From NCBI GenBank assembly GCA_035691485.1, contig DASSIZ010000116.1, positions 1 through 48,710 on the forward strand: a DNA stretch of 48,710 nucleotides, in the 5' to 3' direction. The translations under genes and the position numbers were made by a program. The notes under the pieces are model-generated. The model saw only the letters and a list, made by a program, of their open reading frames with translations, had not been told where the DNA came from and searched no databases. Below are positions 26,844-34,900 of this stretch, one piece after another (within the stretch, counting starts at the first letter, position 1; the number at the start of each line of letters is the position of its first letter). This stretch comes from Terriglobales bacterium (GTDB taxonomy: Bacteria; Acidobacteriota; Terriglobia; Terriglobales; Acidobacteriaceae).

Positions 26844-27245
26844 GTGACACCCGAAGTCCAGCAATCCGGCGTCTTCGTGCTAGCGATCTTCCTGGCAGTG
26901 ATGGCCGAGCGCGTCCGGCAGTGGTTGCGGCGGCGAACTGCGCGCAAGTGGCCAGTCGCCGACGGCCGGGTGGAGCGCGCCGAATGGCGGCAGCCGAACA
27001 CGGGAACCAACCGTTACTTCGTGGCCGACCTGGCCTATTCCTATGTCGTCGGCGGGCAGTACTACGCCGGATATTACCGGCGCTCCTTTTCCGACATGGA
27101 TGCGGCGATGAGGTTCGTGAAGTCGGTGGCGGGCCGTGCGTTGCAGGTCCGCTACAAGCGAGGCGAGAGCGCGACTTCGCTCCTGCTGGAAGAGAACATC
27201 GCGGAAGTGATCGGCGCGGGGGAGATGGCGTCCCTGGGCGGCTAG
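26844..27245 (+). CDS. DUF3592 domain membrane-anchored protein
   Basis: This protein of about 133 residues has one N-terminal transmembrane helix (VFVLAIFLAVMAERV) and then a DUF3592 domain: WPVADGRVERAEW, the Y.Y.V.G..Y.GYY core (LAYSYVVGGQYYAGYYRR) and the closing VRYKRGESATSLLLE. GTG 26844 is chosen because AGGGGA lies eight bases upstream; an earlier in-frame GTG at 26799 lacks such a site. The function of the domain is unknown. A CRP-like palindrome lies 53 bases upstream. Confidence 0.75.
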   Translation: MTPEVQQSGVFVLAIFLAVMAERVRQWLRRRTARKWPVADGRVERAEWRQPNTGTNRYFVADLAYSYVVGGQYYAGYYRRSFSDMDAAMRFVKSVAGRALQVRYKRGESATSLLLEENIAEVIGAGEMASLGG

Positions 27246-27305
27246 AGCCGGACTGCCTCCCCTTTCTCATGGCGGCTGAAGCCGCACCCCTTCAAAACGT
27301 TTCGT

Positions 27306-28145
27306 TTACTCCAGACCGAGTTTGCGCAGCACGAGCTTCTCGTACCACTTCCAAGGCAGCAGGTTGGCAAGGAACCAGCGGGCTCGGGCGTCGCGTCCGA
27401 TCATGTAGCGGAGGCGAGGGTCGGGATCGTCGGCGAGGCGAGCTATCAGATCGGCGACCAGCTGCGGATCGGCTTTCGGGACGTTGACCGCCCATTCCTT
27501 CAGCTTGCGGCCACGCGCCTGGTTGGGAGAGGTGCCATCGAGAAGGCCTTGATTGATCCGCGTATTTCGCTCCCAGATATCGGTCTTGAACGCGCCCGGC
27601 TCGACGATTACGACCGTAATGCCGAGCGCCCGGGTTTCCAGGCGCAGGGTTTCGCTCCAACCCTCGAGGGCGAATTTGGACGCCGAGTAGCTGCTGATGC
27701 CCGGCGATCCCATGCGCCCCGTTTCCGAGGAAACCATGATGATGCGGCCGCAACGTTGGGCGCGCATGGTGGGCAGCACTGCCTGCGTGACGGCCACGTG
27801 GCCGAAGAAATTGGTATCGAATTGCCGGCGCAGTTCGGGGAGGCGTATGTCTTCGGCGAAGCCGGCGTAAGCGAAGCCGGCGTTATTGACCAGAAGATCG
27901 ATGCGGCCGTGGTCGCGCAAAACTTCCTCGACCAGGCGCGGAATGGAATCGAAATCAGAGATGTCGAGAGCGCGGATGTCGATGCGATCGCAAACGCGGG
28001 CGCGGTTTGCGACTTCATCCAGCCGCGAACGGCGGCCAAGGTCGCGCATGGTGGCAACGACCGCGTAGCCCTTGCGCGCGAGCGTGACCGCGGTGAGCAG
28101 GCCAAAGCCGCTGGAGGAGCCGGTAATGAGCGCGACTTTCTGCAC
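27306..28145 (-). CDS. Short-chain dehydrogenase/reductase
   Basis: This protein of about 279 residues is a classical SDR. The Rossmann motif is TGSSSGFG near the N-terminus, followed by the NNAG motif (LLVNNAGFAY), and the catalytic Tyr-x3-Lys reads YSASK, with the preceding Ser in MVSSETG. PGAF follows as in NAD(P)-binding SDRs, and the C-terminus is long and basic (about 230-279). GTG 28145 places the dinucleotide motif at the usual distance from the N-terminus; the frame stays open to another GTG at 28205, which would leave only a short gap to the divergent inositol-phosphate synthase gene. The substrate is unknown. Confidence 0.88.
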   Translation of the reverse strand: MQKVALITGSSSGFGLLTAVTLARKGYAVVATMRDLGRRSRLDEVANRARVCDRIDIRALDISDFDSIPRLVEEVLRDHGRIDLLVNNAGFAYAGFAEDIRLPELRRQFDTNFFGHVAVTQAVLPTMRAQRCGRIIMVSSETGRMGSPGISSYSASKFALEGWSETLRLETRALGITVVIVEPGAFKTDIWERNTRINQGLLDGTSPNQARGRKLKEWAVNVPKADPQLVADLIARLADDPDPRLRYMIGRDARARWFLANLLPWKWYEKLVLRKLGLE

Positions 28146-28239
28146 GGCGATTTCCGGAAGCGGCAAGTCTAATTGCAAAACCGGTCGCGATACGAGAAGA
28201 TACACGGTTTTGAGTTCATTCTGATTTCCGGAAGTGATA

Positions 28240-29634
28240 ATGGCGACACGTCAGAAGCAAGCAAGCAGGGTTTCCCCGGCGCGGCGGCGGGAGCCGGAGG
28301 AAGCGCCCGGGCGTTCCGAAGCGAGCAATATCGCGGCGCCTAAGGGCAAGCTGGGCGTGATGATCCCAGGCATGGGCGCGGTGGCGACCACCTTCGTCGC
28401 GGGCGTGGAAGCGGTGCGCAAAGGCCTGGCGCAGCCGATCGGATCATTGACGCAGATGGGCACCATCCGGCTGGGCAAACGCACCGAGGGCCGCTCGCCA
28501 TCCCTTCACGAGTTTGTGCCGCTGGCCAAGATCAGCGACCTGGTGTTTACGGGCTGGGACCCGTTCGAAGACGACATGTACGCCGCCGCGCGCAAAGCCG
28601 GGGTGCTGGAACGCGACCTGGTGGACCAGATCAAGCCGTTTCTAAGCGGCATCAAACCGCGGCCCGCGGTCTTCGATCGCAACTACGTCAAGAGGCTCGA
28701 TGGCCCCAACGTCAAGAAGGGCAAGACCAAGATGGACCTCGCCGAGCAGGTGAGGGAAGACATAAGGGAGTTCAAGAAGACTTCCGCCGCGACGCGGCTG
28801 GTCATGATCTGGTGCGGTTCGACGGAGACCTTCCTGCAGCAGAGCGCGGTGCACCAGACGATGCAGTCGTTCGAACGAGGCCTGGCGAAGAACGACGAAA
28901 ATATTGCGCCGTCGATGATCTACGCCTATGCCGCGCTGTCCGAAGGCGTGCCCTACGCCAACGGTGCGCCGAACCTGACGGTGGACATCCCGGCCATGCA
29001 CGAGCTGTCGCGACGCAACGAAGCGCCTATCTGCGGCAAGGATTACAAGACCGGGCAGACGCTGCTGAAGACGATCCTGGCGCCCGGGTTCAAGGCGCGC
29101 ATGCTGGGGATGAGCGGATGGTTTTCGACCAACATCCTGGGCAATCGCGACGGAGAGGTGCTGGACGATCCGGGCTCGTTCAAGACCAAGGAAGAATCCA
29201 AGCTCTCGGTGCTGGAACACATCCTGCAGCCGGAGCTGTACCCGAAGCTGTACGGAAACATCTGCCACAAAGTGCGGATCAATTATTACCCGCCGCGCGG
29301 TGACAACAAGGAAGGCTGGGACAATATCGATATTTTCGGCTGGCTCGGCTACCCGATGCAGATCAAGGTGGATTTTCTGTGCCGGGACTCGATCTTGGCA
29401 GCGCCGATCGTACTCGACGTGGTGCTGTTTCTCGACTTGGCCAAGCGCAGCGCGGAACTGCGCGGGATCGGTATCCAGGAATGGTTGAGCTTCTATTTCA
29501 AATCGCCAATGACGGCGCCGGGACTCTATCCCGAGCATGACCTGTTCATCCAGCTGATGAAGCTGAAGAACACGCTGCGGCACCTGCAGGGCGAGTCGCT
29601 GATCACCCACCTCGGACTGGAATATTACGACTAG
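28240..29634 (+). CDS. ino1: Inositol-3-phosphate synthase
   Basis: This 464-residue enzyme converts glucose-6-phosphate to 1D-myo-inositol-3-phosphate with NAD+ as an internal redox cofactor. After a basic, disordered N-terminus of about 35 residues comes the dinucleotide-binding motif GKLGVMIPGMGAVATTFVAG. The catalytic region includes CGKDYKTGQTLLKTILAPGFK (about 263-283) and the NILGNRDGEVL segment (about 302-312). ATG 28240 is chosen because GGAAG lies six bases upstream. The product could feed inositol phospholipids or compatible solutes. No downstream inositol genes are visible here. Confidence 0.94.
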   Translation: MATRQKQASRVSPARRREPEEAPGRSEASNIAAPKGKLGVMIPGMGAVATTFVAGVEAVRKGLAQPIGSLTQMGTIRLGKRTEGRSPSLHEFVPLAKISDLVFTGWDPFEDDMYAAARKAGVLERDLVDQIKPFLSGIKPRPAVFDRNYVKRLDGPNVKKGKTKMDLAEQVREDIREFKKTSAATRLVMIWCGSTETFLQQSAVHQTMQSFERGLAKNDENIAPSMIYAYAALSEGVPYANGAPNLTVDIPAMHELSRRNEAPICGKDYKTGQTLLKTILAPGFKARMLGMSGWFSTNILGNRDGEVLDDPGSFKTKEESKLSVLEHILQPELYPKLYGNICHKVRINYYPPRGDNKEGWDNIDIFGWLGYPMQIKVDFLCRDSILAAPIVLDVVLFLDLAKRSAELRGIGIQEWLSFYFKSPMTAPGLYPEHDLFIQLMKLKNTLRHLQGESLITHLGLEYYD

Positions 29635-29791
29635 CGAGCAGCCATCAGCCATCGGTTTTCACGAATACGCGTTAGCGGTTTTCGATGATCGGTTGTCGGC
29701 CGGTTATGTGTACGCAACCGCCGAGAACCGATTAGCGGGAACCGAGTTTTTTTACGTAACCCGAACCACCTGCTCCGGCATCGAATCTGCC

Positions 29792-30169
29792 ATGCGTAAT
29801 CTGGCATTGCCGATCCTGGCTCTATTCCTGATTGCAACCTTCGCCTGGGCCGACACCCCCGGGACGTTTCGCGGAGTGGTGATTCACGGCCCGGAGGTGA
29901 CCCCGGGCTGGATTTACCTGAAAAGCGCGAACGGCCAGGTGCGGCGGGTGGCGCTGGGGCGGGCGCGGGTGGTTTACTCCGACACCGTCCCGGCTACGGA
30001 GCGGCAGAAGACGGCGGTCAATTCCATCTCCACCGGGACCGAGGTACGGGTAACCGCGCAGCAGGACAAGAGCGGGGAGTGGCGGGCGACGAAGATTGAA
30101 ATCCTGAGCTTGCACGGGGCGTCGACGATTGAGCCTTCGGAGCGCTCGGAGAGCCTGAAGAGCACCTGA
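29792..30169 (+). CDS. Secreted small protein of unknown function
   Basis: This 125-residue protein has a clear signal peptide (MRNLALPILALFLIATFAWA) and a small mature domain rich in beta strands (GTFRGVVIHGPEVTPGWIYLKS, RRVALGRARVVYSDTVP, GTEVRVTAQQD, EWRATKIEIL). That layout resembles an OB-like or DUF5666-type barrel, though no family can be named with confidence. ATG 29792 is chosen over an earlier in-frame start because the signal peptide begins there. The gap upstream, from 29635, holds only degenerate repeats. Confidence 0.65.
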   Translation: MRNLALPILALFLIATFAWADTPGTFRGVVIHGPEVTPGWIYLKSANGQVRRVALGRARVVYSDTVPATERQKTAVNSISTGTEVRVTAQQDKSGEWRATKIEILSLHGASTIEPSERSESLKST

Positions 30170-30378
30170 CGAGGCGGTTTCCACAACCGCCTAGCCGTGT
30201 GCAGCATTCATCCCTCTTTAGCCGAGACTTCTTGTGGGTAGGTGGGTTGTAGAGGAGAAGGACAGGCGCGCCCTGATTATTGTGGGATCAATTAACTACA
30301 CCCGGCCAGGGAAACGTACATCAAAAAGAGAGAAGGGGACTGCGCCCAACCGGGGCCTGGTGCCCGACAGAATAGCTG

Positions 30379-30384
30379 TATAAT
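30379..30384 (+). promoter_or_regulatory. TATAAT -10 element of the M48 protease gene
   Basis: A perfect TATAAT lies 46 bases upstream of the M48 ATG. No clear -35 hexamer is seen at the expected distance. The 260-base gap 30170-30430 otherwise shows nothing recognisable. Confidence 0.45.
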
Positions 30385-30430
30385 GGAAACCAACGAGCTC
30401 GTCGGCAAGCCATCCCAAAGGAAGTGCAAC

Positions 30431-31645
30431 ATGAAGTTTCGTGCCTATACGCTTGTAGCCGCGTTATTTGTGGCGACGCTAGCGCCATATACGCTGGCCC
30501 AAAGCACGGATCCGCAGAATCCGAATCCGACGGCAGCGCCACCGGTGACGGGCACACACCAGACGGCAGATCCGCAGAACCCGAATCCAACCGGGGCGCC
30601 GCCGGTGACCGGTACGCCGCAGAGCACGGATACGAAGCCGGGTCCCGATAGTCCGAAGCTGGCGCCGACGGATACGGTTCCGCAGGTGGCGAACCCACCG
30701 AAGGAAAGCCACGACGGCGGCAAGAACGACATCGATGCCATCGGCAACCGCAAGATCGGCAATGGCAAAGGGCTGGGCAACTGGTACTCGCTGGAAAAAG
30801 AAATCGCGATGGGCAAGGAATATGCCGCGCAGGTGGAATCCAGCGTGAAACTGGTGCAGGACCCGGTGGTGACGGAGTACGTCAACCGGATCGGGCAGAA
30901 CCTGGTGCGGAACTCCGACGCGCGCGTGCCGTTCACGATCAAGGTGGTGGATTCCGATGAGATCAACGCGTTCGCGCTGCCCGGCGGCTTCTTCTACGTC
31001 AACTCAGGACTGATCCTGGCGGCCGACGATGAGGCGGAACTGGCGGGCGTGATGGCGCACGAGATCGCGCACGTCGCGGCGCGCCATGCTACGCGTCAGA
31101 TGACGCGCGCGCAGTTCGCGAACCTGGCAAGCATTCCCCTGATTTTCGTGGGTGGGGGCCTGGGTTACGCGATCCGCTCCGCGGCCGGCATCGGACTGCC
31201 GCTGACGTTCCTGACGTTCTCGCGCGGATTCGAGGCGGAAGCCGATTACCTCGGGCTGGAGTACATGTATAAGTCCGGCTACGACCCGCAGGCATTCATC
31301 TCCTTCTTCGAGAAGATCCAGGCCAAGGAGAAGAAGAAGCCGGGGTCGCTCGCCAAGGCGTTTTCCACGCATCCGCAAACCCCCGACCGCATCACCAAGA
31401 GCCAAACTGAAATTGCGAAGGTGCTGCCGGCGCGCGATCAGTACATCATCAATACTTCCGAGTTTGACGACGTCAAAACGCGTCTGGCCGGAATCGAAAA
31501 CCGCCGCAAGATGACCGGTCCGGACGACAACAAAGACCGTCCGACGCTCCGCCGTACAACCGCTGACAACAGCAAGAAAACGGGCGATGGAAAAGACAGC
31601 AATGACGACGATCGTCCGACGCTGAAACGCAGAGACAACGACTAA
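30431..31645 (+). CDS. M48 family zinc metalloprotease, secreted
   Basis: This 404-residue protein has a signal peptide (MKFRAYTLVAALFVATLAPYTLAQ) and then a low-complexity linker (about 25-95) with two copies of a 20-residue Pro-rich repeat. The M48 catalytic domain carries the zinc motif HEIAH (210-214), and the third ligand Glu lies in FEAEADYLGLEYM. The C-terminal tail is charged and holds two DRPTL(R/K)R motifs. Relatives such as BepA (YfgC) act in periplasmic outer-membrane protein quality control, but no TPR domain is present here. ATG 30431 is preferred because the signal peptide starts there. A strong terminator follows. Confidence 0.92.
   Translation: MKFRAYTLVAALFVATLAPYTLAQSTDPQNPNPTAAPPVTGTHQTADPQNPNPTGAPPVTGTPQSTDTKPGPDSPKLAPTDTVPQVANPPKESHDGGKNDIDAIGNRKIGNGKGLGNWYSLEKEIAMGKEYAAQVESSVKLVQDPVVTEYVNRIGQNLVRNSDARVPFTIKVVDSDEINAFALPGGFFYVNSGLILAADDEAELAGVMAHEIAHVAARHATRQMTRAQFANLASIPLIFVGGGLGYAIRSAAGIGLPLTFLTFSRGFEAEADYLGLEYMYKSGYDPQAFISFFEKIQAKEKKKPGSLAKAFSTHPQTPDRITKSQTEIAKVLPARDQYIINTSEFDDVKTRLAGIENRRKMTGPDDNKDRPTLRRTTADNSKKTGDGKDSNDDDRPTLKRRDND
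30503..30622 (+). repeat. Two tandem 60-bp units inside the M48 gene
   Basis: Units 30503-30562 and 30563-30622 encode two nearly identical 20-residue segments with the core DPQNPNPT.APPVTGT. A third, degenerate start (AGCACGGAT) follows at 30623. The repeat stays in frame and forms the linker between signal peptide and protease domain. Repeat number could vary between strains. Confidence 0.85.
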
Positions 31646-31668
31646 CAATCAGGGTGTTCGCAGAACAG

Positions 31669-31698
31669 CCGGCGGCGAGATGCCGCCGGTTTTAGTTT
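31669..31698 (+). terminator. Intrinsic terminator after the M48 gene
   Basis: A perfect 8-bp stem CCGGCGGC/GCCGCCGG (31669-31676 and 31682-31689) with a 5-base loop is followed by TTTTAGTTT. It starts 24 bases after the M48 stop. Confidence 0.8.
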
Positions 31699-31712
31699 GG
31701 CGGGAGAGTGAT

Positions 31713-31904
31713 TCAGTGGTTGACCGCGTCCTGCATCTTACGCATCTTCATCGCGTTCAGTTCTATGCTGTCGCGGAACAACTGACGGATGAGGGCGCGT
31801 TGGCTGTCGATGGTGTGGCCTTGCTGCACGATGAGCAGCAACATGAAGAATGAAGCGGCGGCAAGCAGAGCTACGACCAGGTTACGGCGGAAGCTGTCCA
31901 GCAT
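31713..31904 (-). CDS. Small single-pass membrane protein of unknown function
   Basis: This 63-residue protein has an N-terminal basic stretch, one hydrophobic helix (LVVALLAAASFFMLLLIV, about 9-26), and a charged helical tail with possible coiled-coil spacing (about 30-60). The layout is that of a small membrane-anchored protein, but no family is recognised. It is convergent with the M48 gene. Support is moderate: the frame is tidy and the amino-acid pattern is protein-like, but no strong ribosome site is seen. Confidence 0.55.
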   Translation of the reverse strand: MLDSFRRNLVVALLAAASFFMLLLIVQQGHTIDSQRALIRQLFRDSIELNAMKMRKMQDAVNH

Positions 31905-32100
31905 TGATGAGTACCCGCGGTCTCAGGCTATAAGAACCCGAAGGGGGCGACGGAAGTTGGCCCTGGGAGCGCGATTTAGCGTGGCGGCGCCTTGTTCGGC
32001 AGCCGGCGACCGGCGCAGGACGGCACGAATCAGGAAAGGATCTTTACGAGCGTCGAAGAAGTAGGCATTTCCCAGGGCGGATAATTTGCCAGATCGCAAC

Positions 32101-32343
32101 TCAAGCGGACTTGGCCAAAGGCCGGGCAGCCTCGCGGAGGTCGCCCACATTCGTGCGCGCGGAGACAAACCGCATCTCCTGCCAGTCATACGGAAATTCT
32201 TTTCCGCAATCCAGGCAAACCACATACGTGCCGGTGACGGCGGCAGCTTCGCTGCGGCGGTGACCCGGCTTGGTCGTAATGGGAAAGCTGTAACGCTTAT
32301 GCGCGCAGCCGAACAGCGCGTCGAAGATGCCTGAGATCGTCAT
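32101..32343 (-). CDS. Small putative zinc-ribbon protein
   Basis: This 80-residue soluble protein has Cys13-x-His15 near the start and Cys43-x2-Cys46 in VCLDCGKEFPYDW, a plausible four-ligand zinc ribbon. The C-terminal 30 residues are helical and basic. No family name can be given. It lies alone, between the small membrane protein and the anti-sigma gene, all on the minus strand. Confidence 0.65.
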   Translation of the reverse strand: MTISGIFDALFGCAHKRYSFPITTKPGHRRSEAAAVTGTYVVCLDCGKEFPYDWQEMRFVSARTNVGDLREAARPLAKSA

Positions 32344-32550
32344 GGCGCTACCTTGTACTGCGAACCCTCGAGCGGAAGGAAAGTTCCGGCTCCAGGAATT
32401 AGATTCAGAGTAGCCGGAAAAGGTTCGATTATGGGGCGAAATGCAATCGCTTTGGATTGTTTAATTTGGCGAATCGATTGGAAAGAAACGGAGAGCGCAG
32501 CGAAGAATAAGATTCAATGCAGCAGAAAATCACCCGCAAAAACGGCGCTG

Positions 32551-32793
32551 CTAGGCCTTCTTGTGGTTCTGGCACTTGGTCATGATGGCGGCGCGCAGCC
32601 GAGTGCGGAGATGGTCGGGTAATTCGTAAAGTTGTGAGTCGCGGTAGATTTCGATGGTCTTCTTGGTGGTGTTGCAGATGACGAAGCAGTTGTGGCACCA
32701 CTGCAAATGCTCTTCCAACTCGGTCCGTGTGCGGGCGTCGAGGCTTTCGTCGAGATAGTCTGTCAGCTCTTTCAGGAAATCCGAGCAGTTCAC
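32551..32793 (-). CDS. Zinc-binding anti-sigma factor (zf-HC2)
   Basis: This 80-residue protein has a ZAS-type zinc motif: an early Cys3, then HLQWCHNC (His-x3-Cys-x2-Cys, about 29-36). There is no transmembrane segment, so it is a soluble anti-sigma factor. Such proteins hold the ECF sigma factor in the cytoplasm and some release it on thiol oxidation (family knowledge). Its ATG overlaps the sigma-factor stop in ATGA, so the two are made in step. Additional cysteines (Cys41, Cys75) could add redox sensing, which is inference. Confidence 0.87.
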   Translation of the reverse strand: MNCSDFLKELTDYLDESLDARTRTELEEHLQWCHNCFVICNTTKKTIEIYRDSQLYELPDHLRTRLRAAIMTKCQNHKKA

Positions 32794-33419
32794 TTTTTGC
32801 CGTCTCCGCTCTTACGCTTTTTAAAGTACTTATTCAGCCTCTCGCGCAACTGCAGGCGAGCCCGTAGCAAGCGGGATTTCACCGCCGGAATGCTCAAATC
32901 GAGGGCTTCGGCCGTCTCCTCGGTTGAAAGACCTTCCACGTCGCGCAGCACGAAAACCGTGCGGAAACTGGAAGGCAAACCCTGGATCGTCTTGGTGAGG
33001 ATGTCGTGCAGCTCGGACTGCGTGTACAGCTGCTCGGGATTGGGACTCCAATCCGCGACCTCCCGCGGCATGCTGTCCTCGTCGGTTTTAACGTCTTCGT
33101 CGAGGGACAACATGCGTTCTGGACGGCGGCGACGCAAGCGCATCAGCGCCTCGTTAACCGCGATCCGCACCAGCCAGGTGTAAAACTTTGACTGCTCCTG
33201 AAAGTTCTTCAGGTTCTCGTACGATTTCAGGAACGCGTCCTGAACCACGTCTTCGGCATCCTCGCGATTCTGCGTGATGTGCTGCGCGATGCGGAAGACG
33301 TTCCGATCGTAGCGATGGACCAGTTGCTCGAAGGCGCTGATGTCACCCGCCTTCGCAGCACGAACCAGTTTCAACTCATCGCTGATCGGTTCATCTACTT
33401 TTTGGATGGCTCCCATCAC
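32790..33419 (-). CDS. ECF (group IV) RNA polymerase sigma factor
   Basis: This 209-residue sigma factor has both ECF domains. Region 2 (about 25-100) shows FEQLVHRYDRNVFRIAQHI and EDAEDVVQDAFLKSYENLKNF, which contact the -10 element. Region 4 (about 140-200) shows LPSSFRTVFVLRDVEGLSTEETAEALDLSIPAVKSRL, the helix-turn-helix for -35 binding. The loop between them is acidic. It is coupled to the zinc anti-sigma factor by ATGA overlap. Its regulon cannot be read from here. The upstream gap 33420-33612 holds nothing recognisable. Confidence 0.95.
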   Translation of the reverse strand: MMGAIQKVDEPISDELKLVRAAKAGDISAFEQLVHRYDRNVFRIAQHITQNREDAEDVVQDAFLKSYENLKNFQEQSKFYTWLVRIAVNEALMRLRRRRPERMLSLDEDVKTDEDSMPREVADWSPNPEQLYTQSELHDILTKTIQGLPSSFRTVFVLRDVEGLSTEETAEALDLSIPAVKSRLLRARLQLRERLNKYFKKRKSGDGKK

Positions 33420-33612
33420 TGCCCCGATTCAAGAATTTACGCGAACCAATGCGCGAAACAGACATTGTAATGGTTTGGAGCAGTCCGCACACCCCTGTTT
33501 TGCCGGACGGCAGGATTTTGAACCCCGGCGGTATTGCAACCCGACTCATCCGCTTCCCACTGGAGCCAGAACCGGGATTGAATGGGGCCCCCCGGATGTA
33601 TCTGGTCGCACA

Positions 33613-33640
33613 TTGACACTGGAAAGTGGGTTCATATAAT
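33613..33640 (+). promoter_or_regulatory. Consensus sigma-70 promoter of the GAF protein gene
   Basis: TTGACA (33613-33618) and TATAAT (33635-33640) are both perfect hexamers separated by 16 bases. The likely start site is near 33647, about 47 bases before the ATG at 33694. This is by far the best housekeeping promoter match in the window and suggests strong, constitutive expression. Confidence 0.85.
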
Positions 33641-33693
33641 CGCGGAAGCCGGGCTTTGCGGGCCTTGCGCTGAAAAGGGGGAAAGAGGTCGCG

Positions 33694-34899
33694 ATGGGGG
33701 AATCGGAGAATATCCGGAGAATCATCGACCGCGTGGTGAGCGCCAGCCTGGCGACGCACGTCACCGCCTTGAAAGAGGAGCTGGTGGAGAAAGCGTGCCA
33801 GGAGCTGGAGGGAATCGCTGCTGAAACAGCGCCCGCCGCTGCCCTCGCGCCGGCTGCGCCGAGCGGCGCGTCCACGGAACTCCTGAATGCGGCGATAAAC
33901 TTGGTTCGCGATTCCACCACCCAGGTCGATATCCTGATGTCGCTATTGGAGGGAGTTTCGAAGTTCGCCGACCGCACCGCGCTGTTCGTCATCCGCGCCG
34001 GAGTTGCCACCGGTTGGCGAGCCATCGGCCTGGAGAACAAGGATTCCATCAAAGCTTTGAGCCTGGATTTGAACGAGGGCCTGGCGGCGCGGGCTTACCG
34101 TGAGCGCATGACAGCTTCGGGATCAGCGGCGGAGTTCGACGCGCAATTCGTTTCCACTTACGGAGCGCCGGCGGAGGGAACCAATGTGATGGTTCTGCCG
34201 CTGGTCATCCGGGACAAGGTGGCGGCGCTGGTCTATGCCGATGCCGGTTTTCGCCTGGATGGGAACTTGGATCCCTCGGCGGTCGAGACCGTGGTCCATT
34301 GCGCGGGCATGTGGCTCGAGATCATGGCGTCGCGCAAGGGCGGAGCGACGCGGGCAGACGGTTCAGACACCGACCGTCACCTCGCGAAGTACGCCGAGCC
34401 AGCGCCCGCGCCGGAACCGACACCCGAGCCGGCGTACGAACCATCCGCGGCAGTGTACGAAAAGCCGTCACCAGAACCGGTCGAGCCGATGTATGCCGCG
34501 CAGCCGGCCATGGCGCCCGAATCGGTCTTCGGCGGGGGAACCGCGGCGGTTGCCGCCGCACCGGAGCCGGAACATGTTCCGGCCGGACTGGAGACTTCAA
34601 CCATTGCGATTCCCTCGAACTTGAGCCCGGACGAGGAAGAGATCCACCGCAAGGCCAAGCGCTTTGCGAAGTTGCTGGTCGATGAGATCAAGTTGTACAA
34701 CCAGGCCAAGGTGGCGGAAGGGCGGATGCAAAGGAACCTCTACCAGCGCCTGCGCGACGACATCGACAAAAGCCGGGCCACCTACGACAAGCGCTACGGC
34801 GCGACGGCGGCGGCCAGCGCCAACTATTTCACCCGGGAGCTGGTGCGCATCTTAGCTAATGACGATCCTTCACTGCTGGGCAGCGGCTTTACGGGGTAA
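33694..34899 (+). CDS. GAF-domain protein with Pro-rich linker and helical C-terminus
   Basis: This 401-residue soluble protein has an N-terminal helix (about 1-45), a GAF-like domain (about 60-215, with LFVIRAGVATGWRAIGL and VMVLPLVIRDKVAALVYAD), a Pro/Glu/Ala-rich linker (about 230-300), and a helical domain of about 85 residues beginning DEEEIHRKAKRFAKLLVDEI. No catalytic domain is present, so it may sense a ligand or act as a scaffold. It is driven by a consensus promoter, and its stop is next to the start of the lytic transglycosylase gene. The ligand is unknown. The helical tail looks like a protein-protein module, which is inference. Confidence 0.82.
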   Translation: MGESENIRRIIDRVVSASLATHVTALKEELVEKACQELEGIAAETAPAAALAPAAPSGASTELLNAAINLVRDSTTQVDILMSLLEGVSKFADRTALFVIRAGVATGWRAIGLENKDSIKALSLDLNEGLAARAYRERMTASGSAAEFDAQFVSTYGAPAEGTNVMVLPLVIRDKVAALVYADAGFRLDGNLDPSAVETVVHCAGMWLEIMASRKGGATRADGSDTDRHLAKYAEPAPAPEPTPEPAYEPSAAVYEKPSPEPVEPMYAAQPAMAPESVFGGGTAAVAAAPEPEHVPAGLETSTIAIPSNLSPDEEEIHRKAKRFAKLLVDEIKLYNQAKVAEGRMQRNLYQRLRDDIDKSRATYDKRYGATAAASANYFTRELVRILANDDPSLLGSGFTG

Positions 34900-34900
34900 A

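Noticed and set aside
27271-27290. Small GCGGC-TGAA-GCCGC hairpin after the DUF3592 gene, considered as a terminator
   Set aside because: The stem is only 5 bp and no T-run follows on either strand.
30503-30622. Tandem repeat considered as a possible CRISPR-like array
   Set aside because: The units are contiguous, without spacers, and encode an in-frame protein repeat.
32353-32622. Plus-strand frame of 89 codons between the zinc-ribbon and anti-sigma genes
   Set aside because: It overlaps the 3' end of the anti-sigma gene and its product has no coherent fold.
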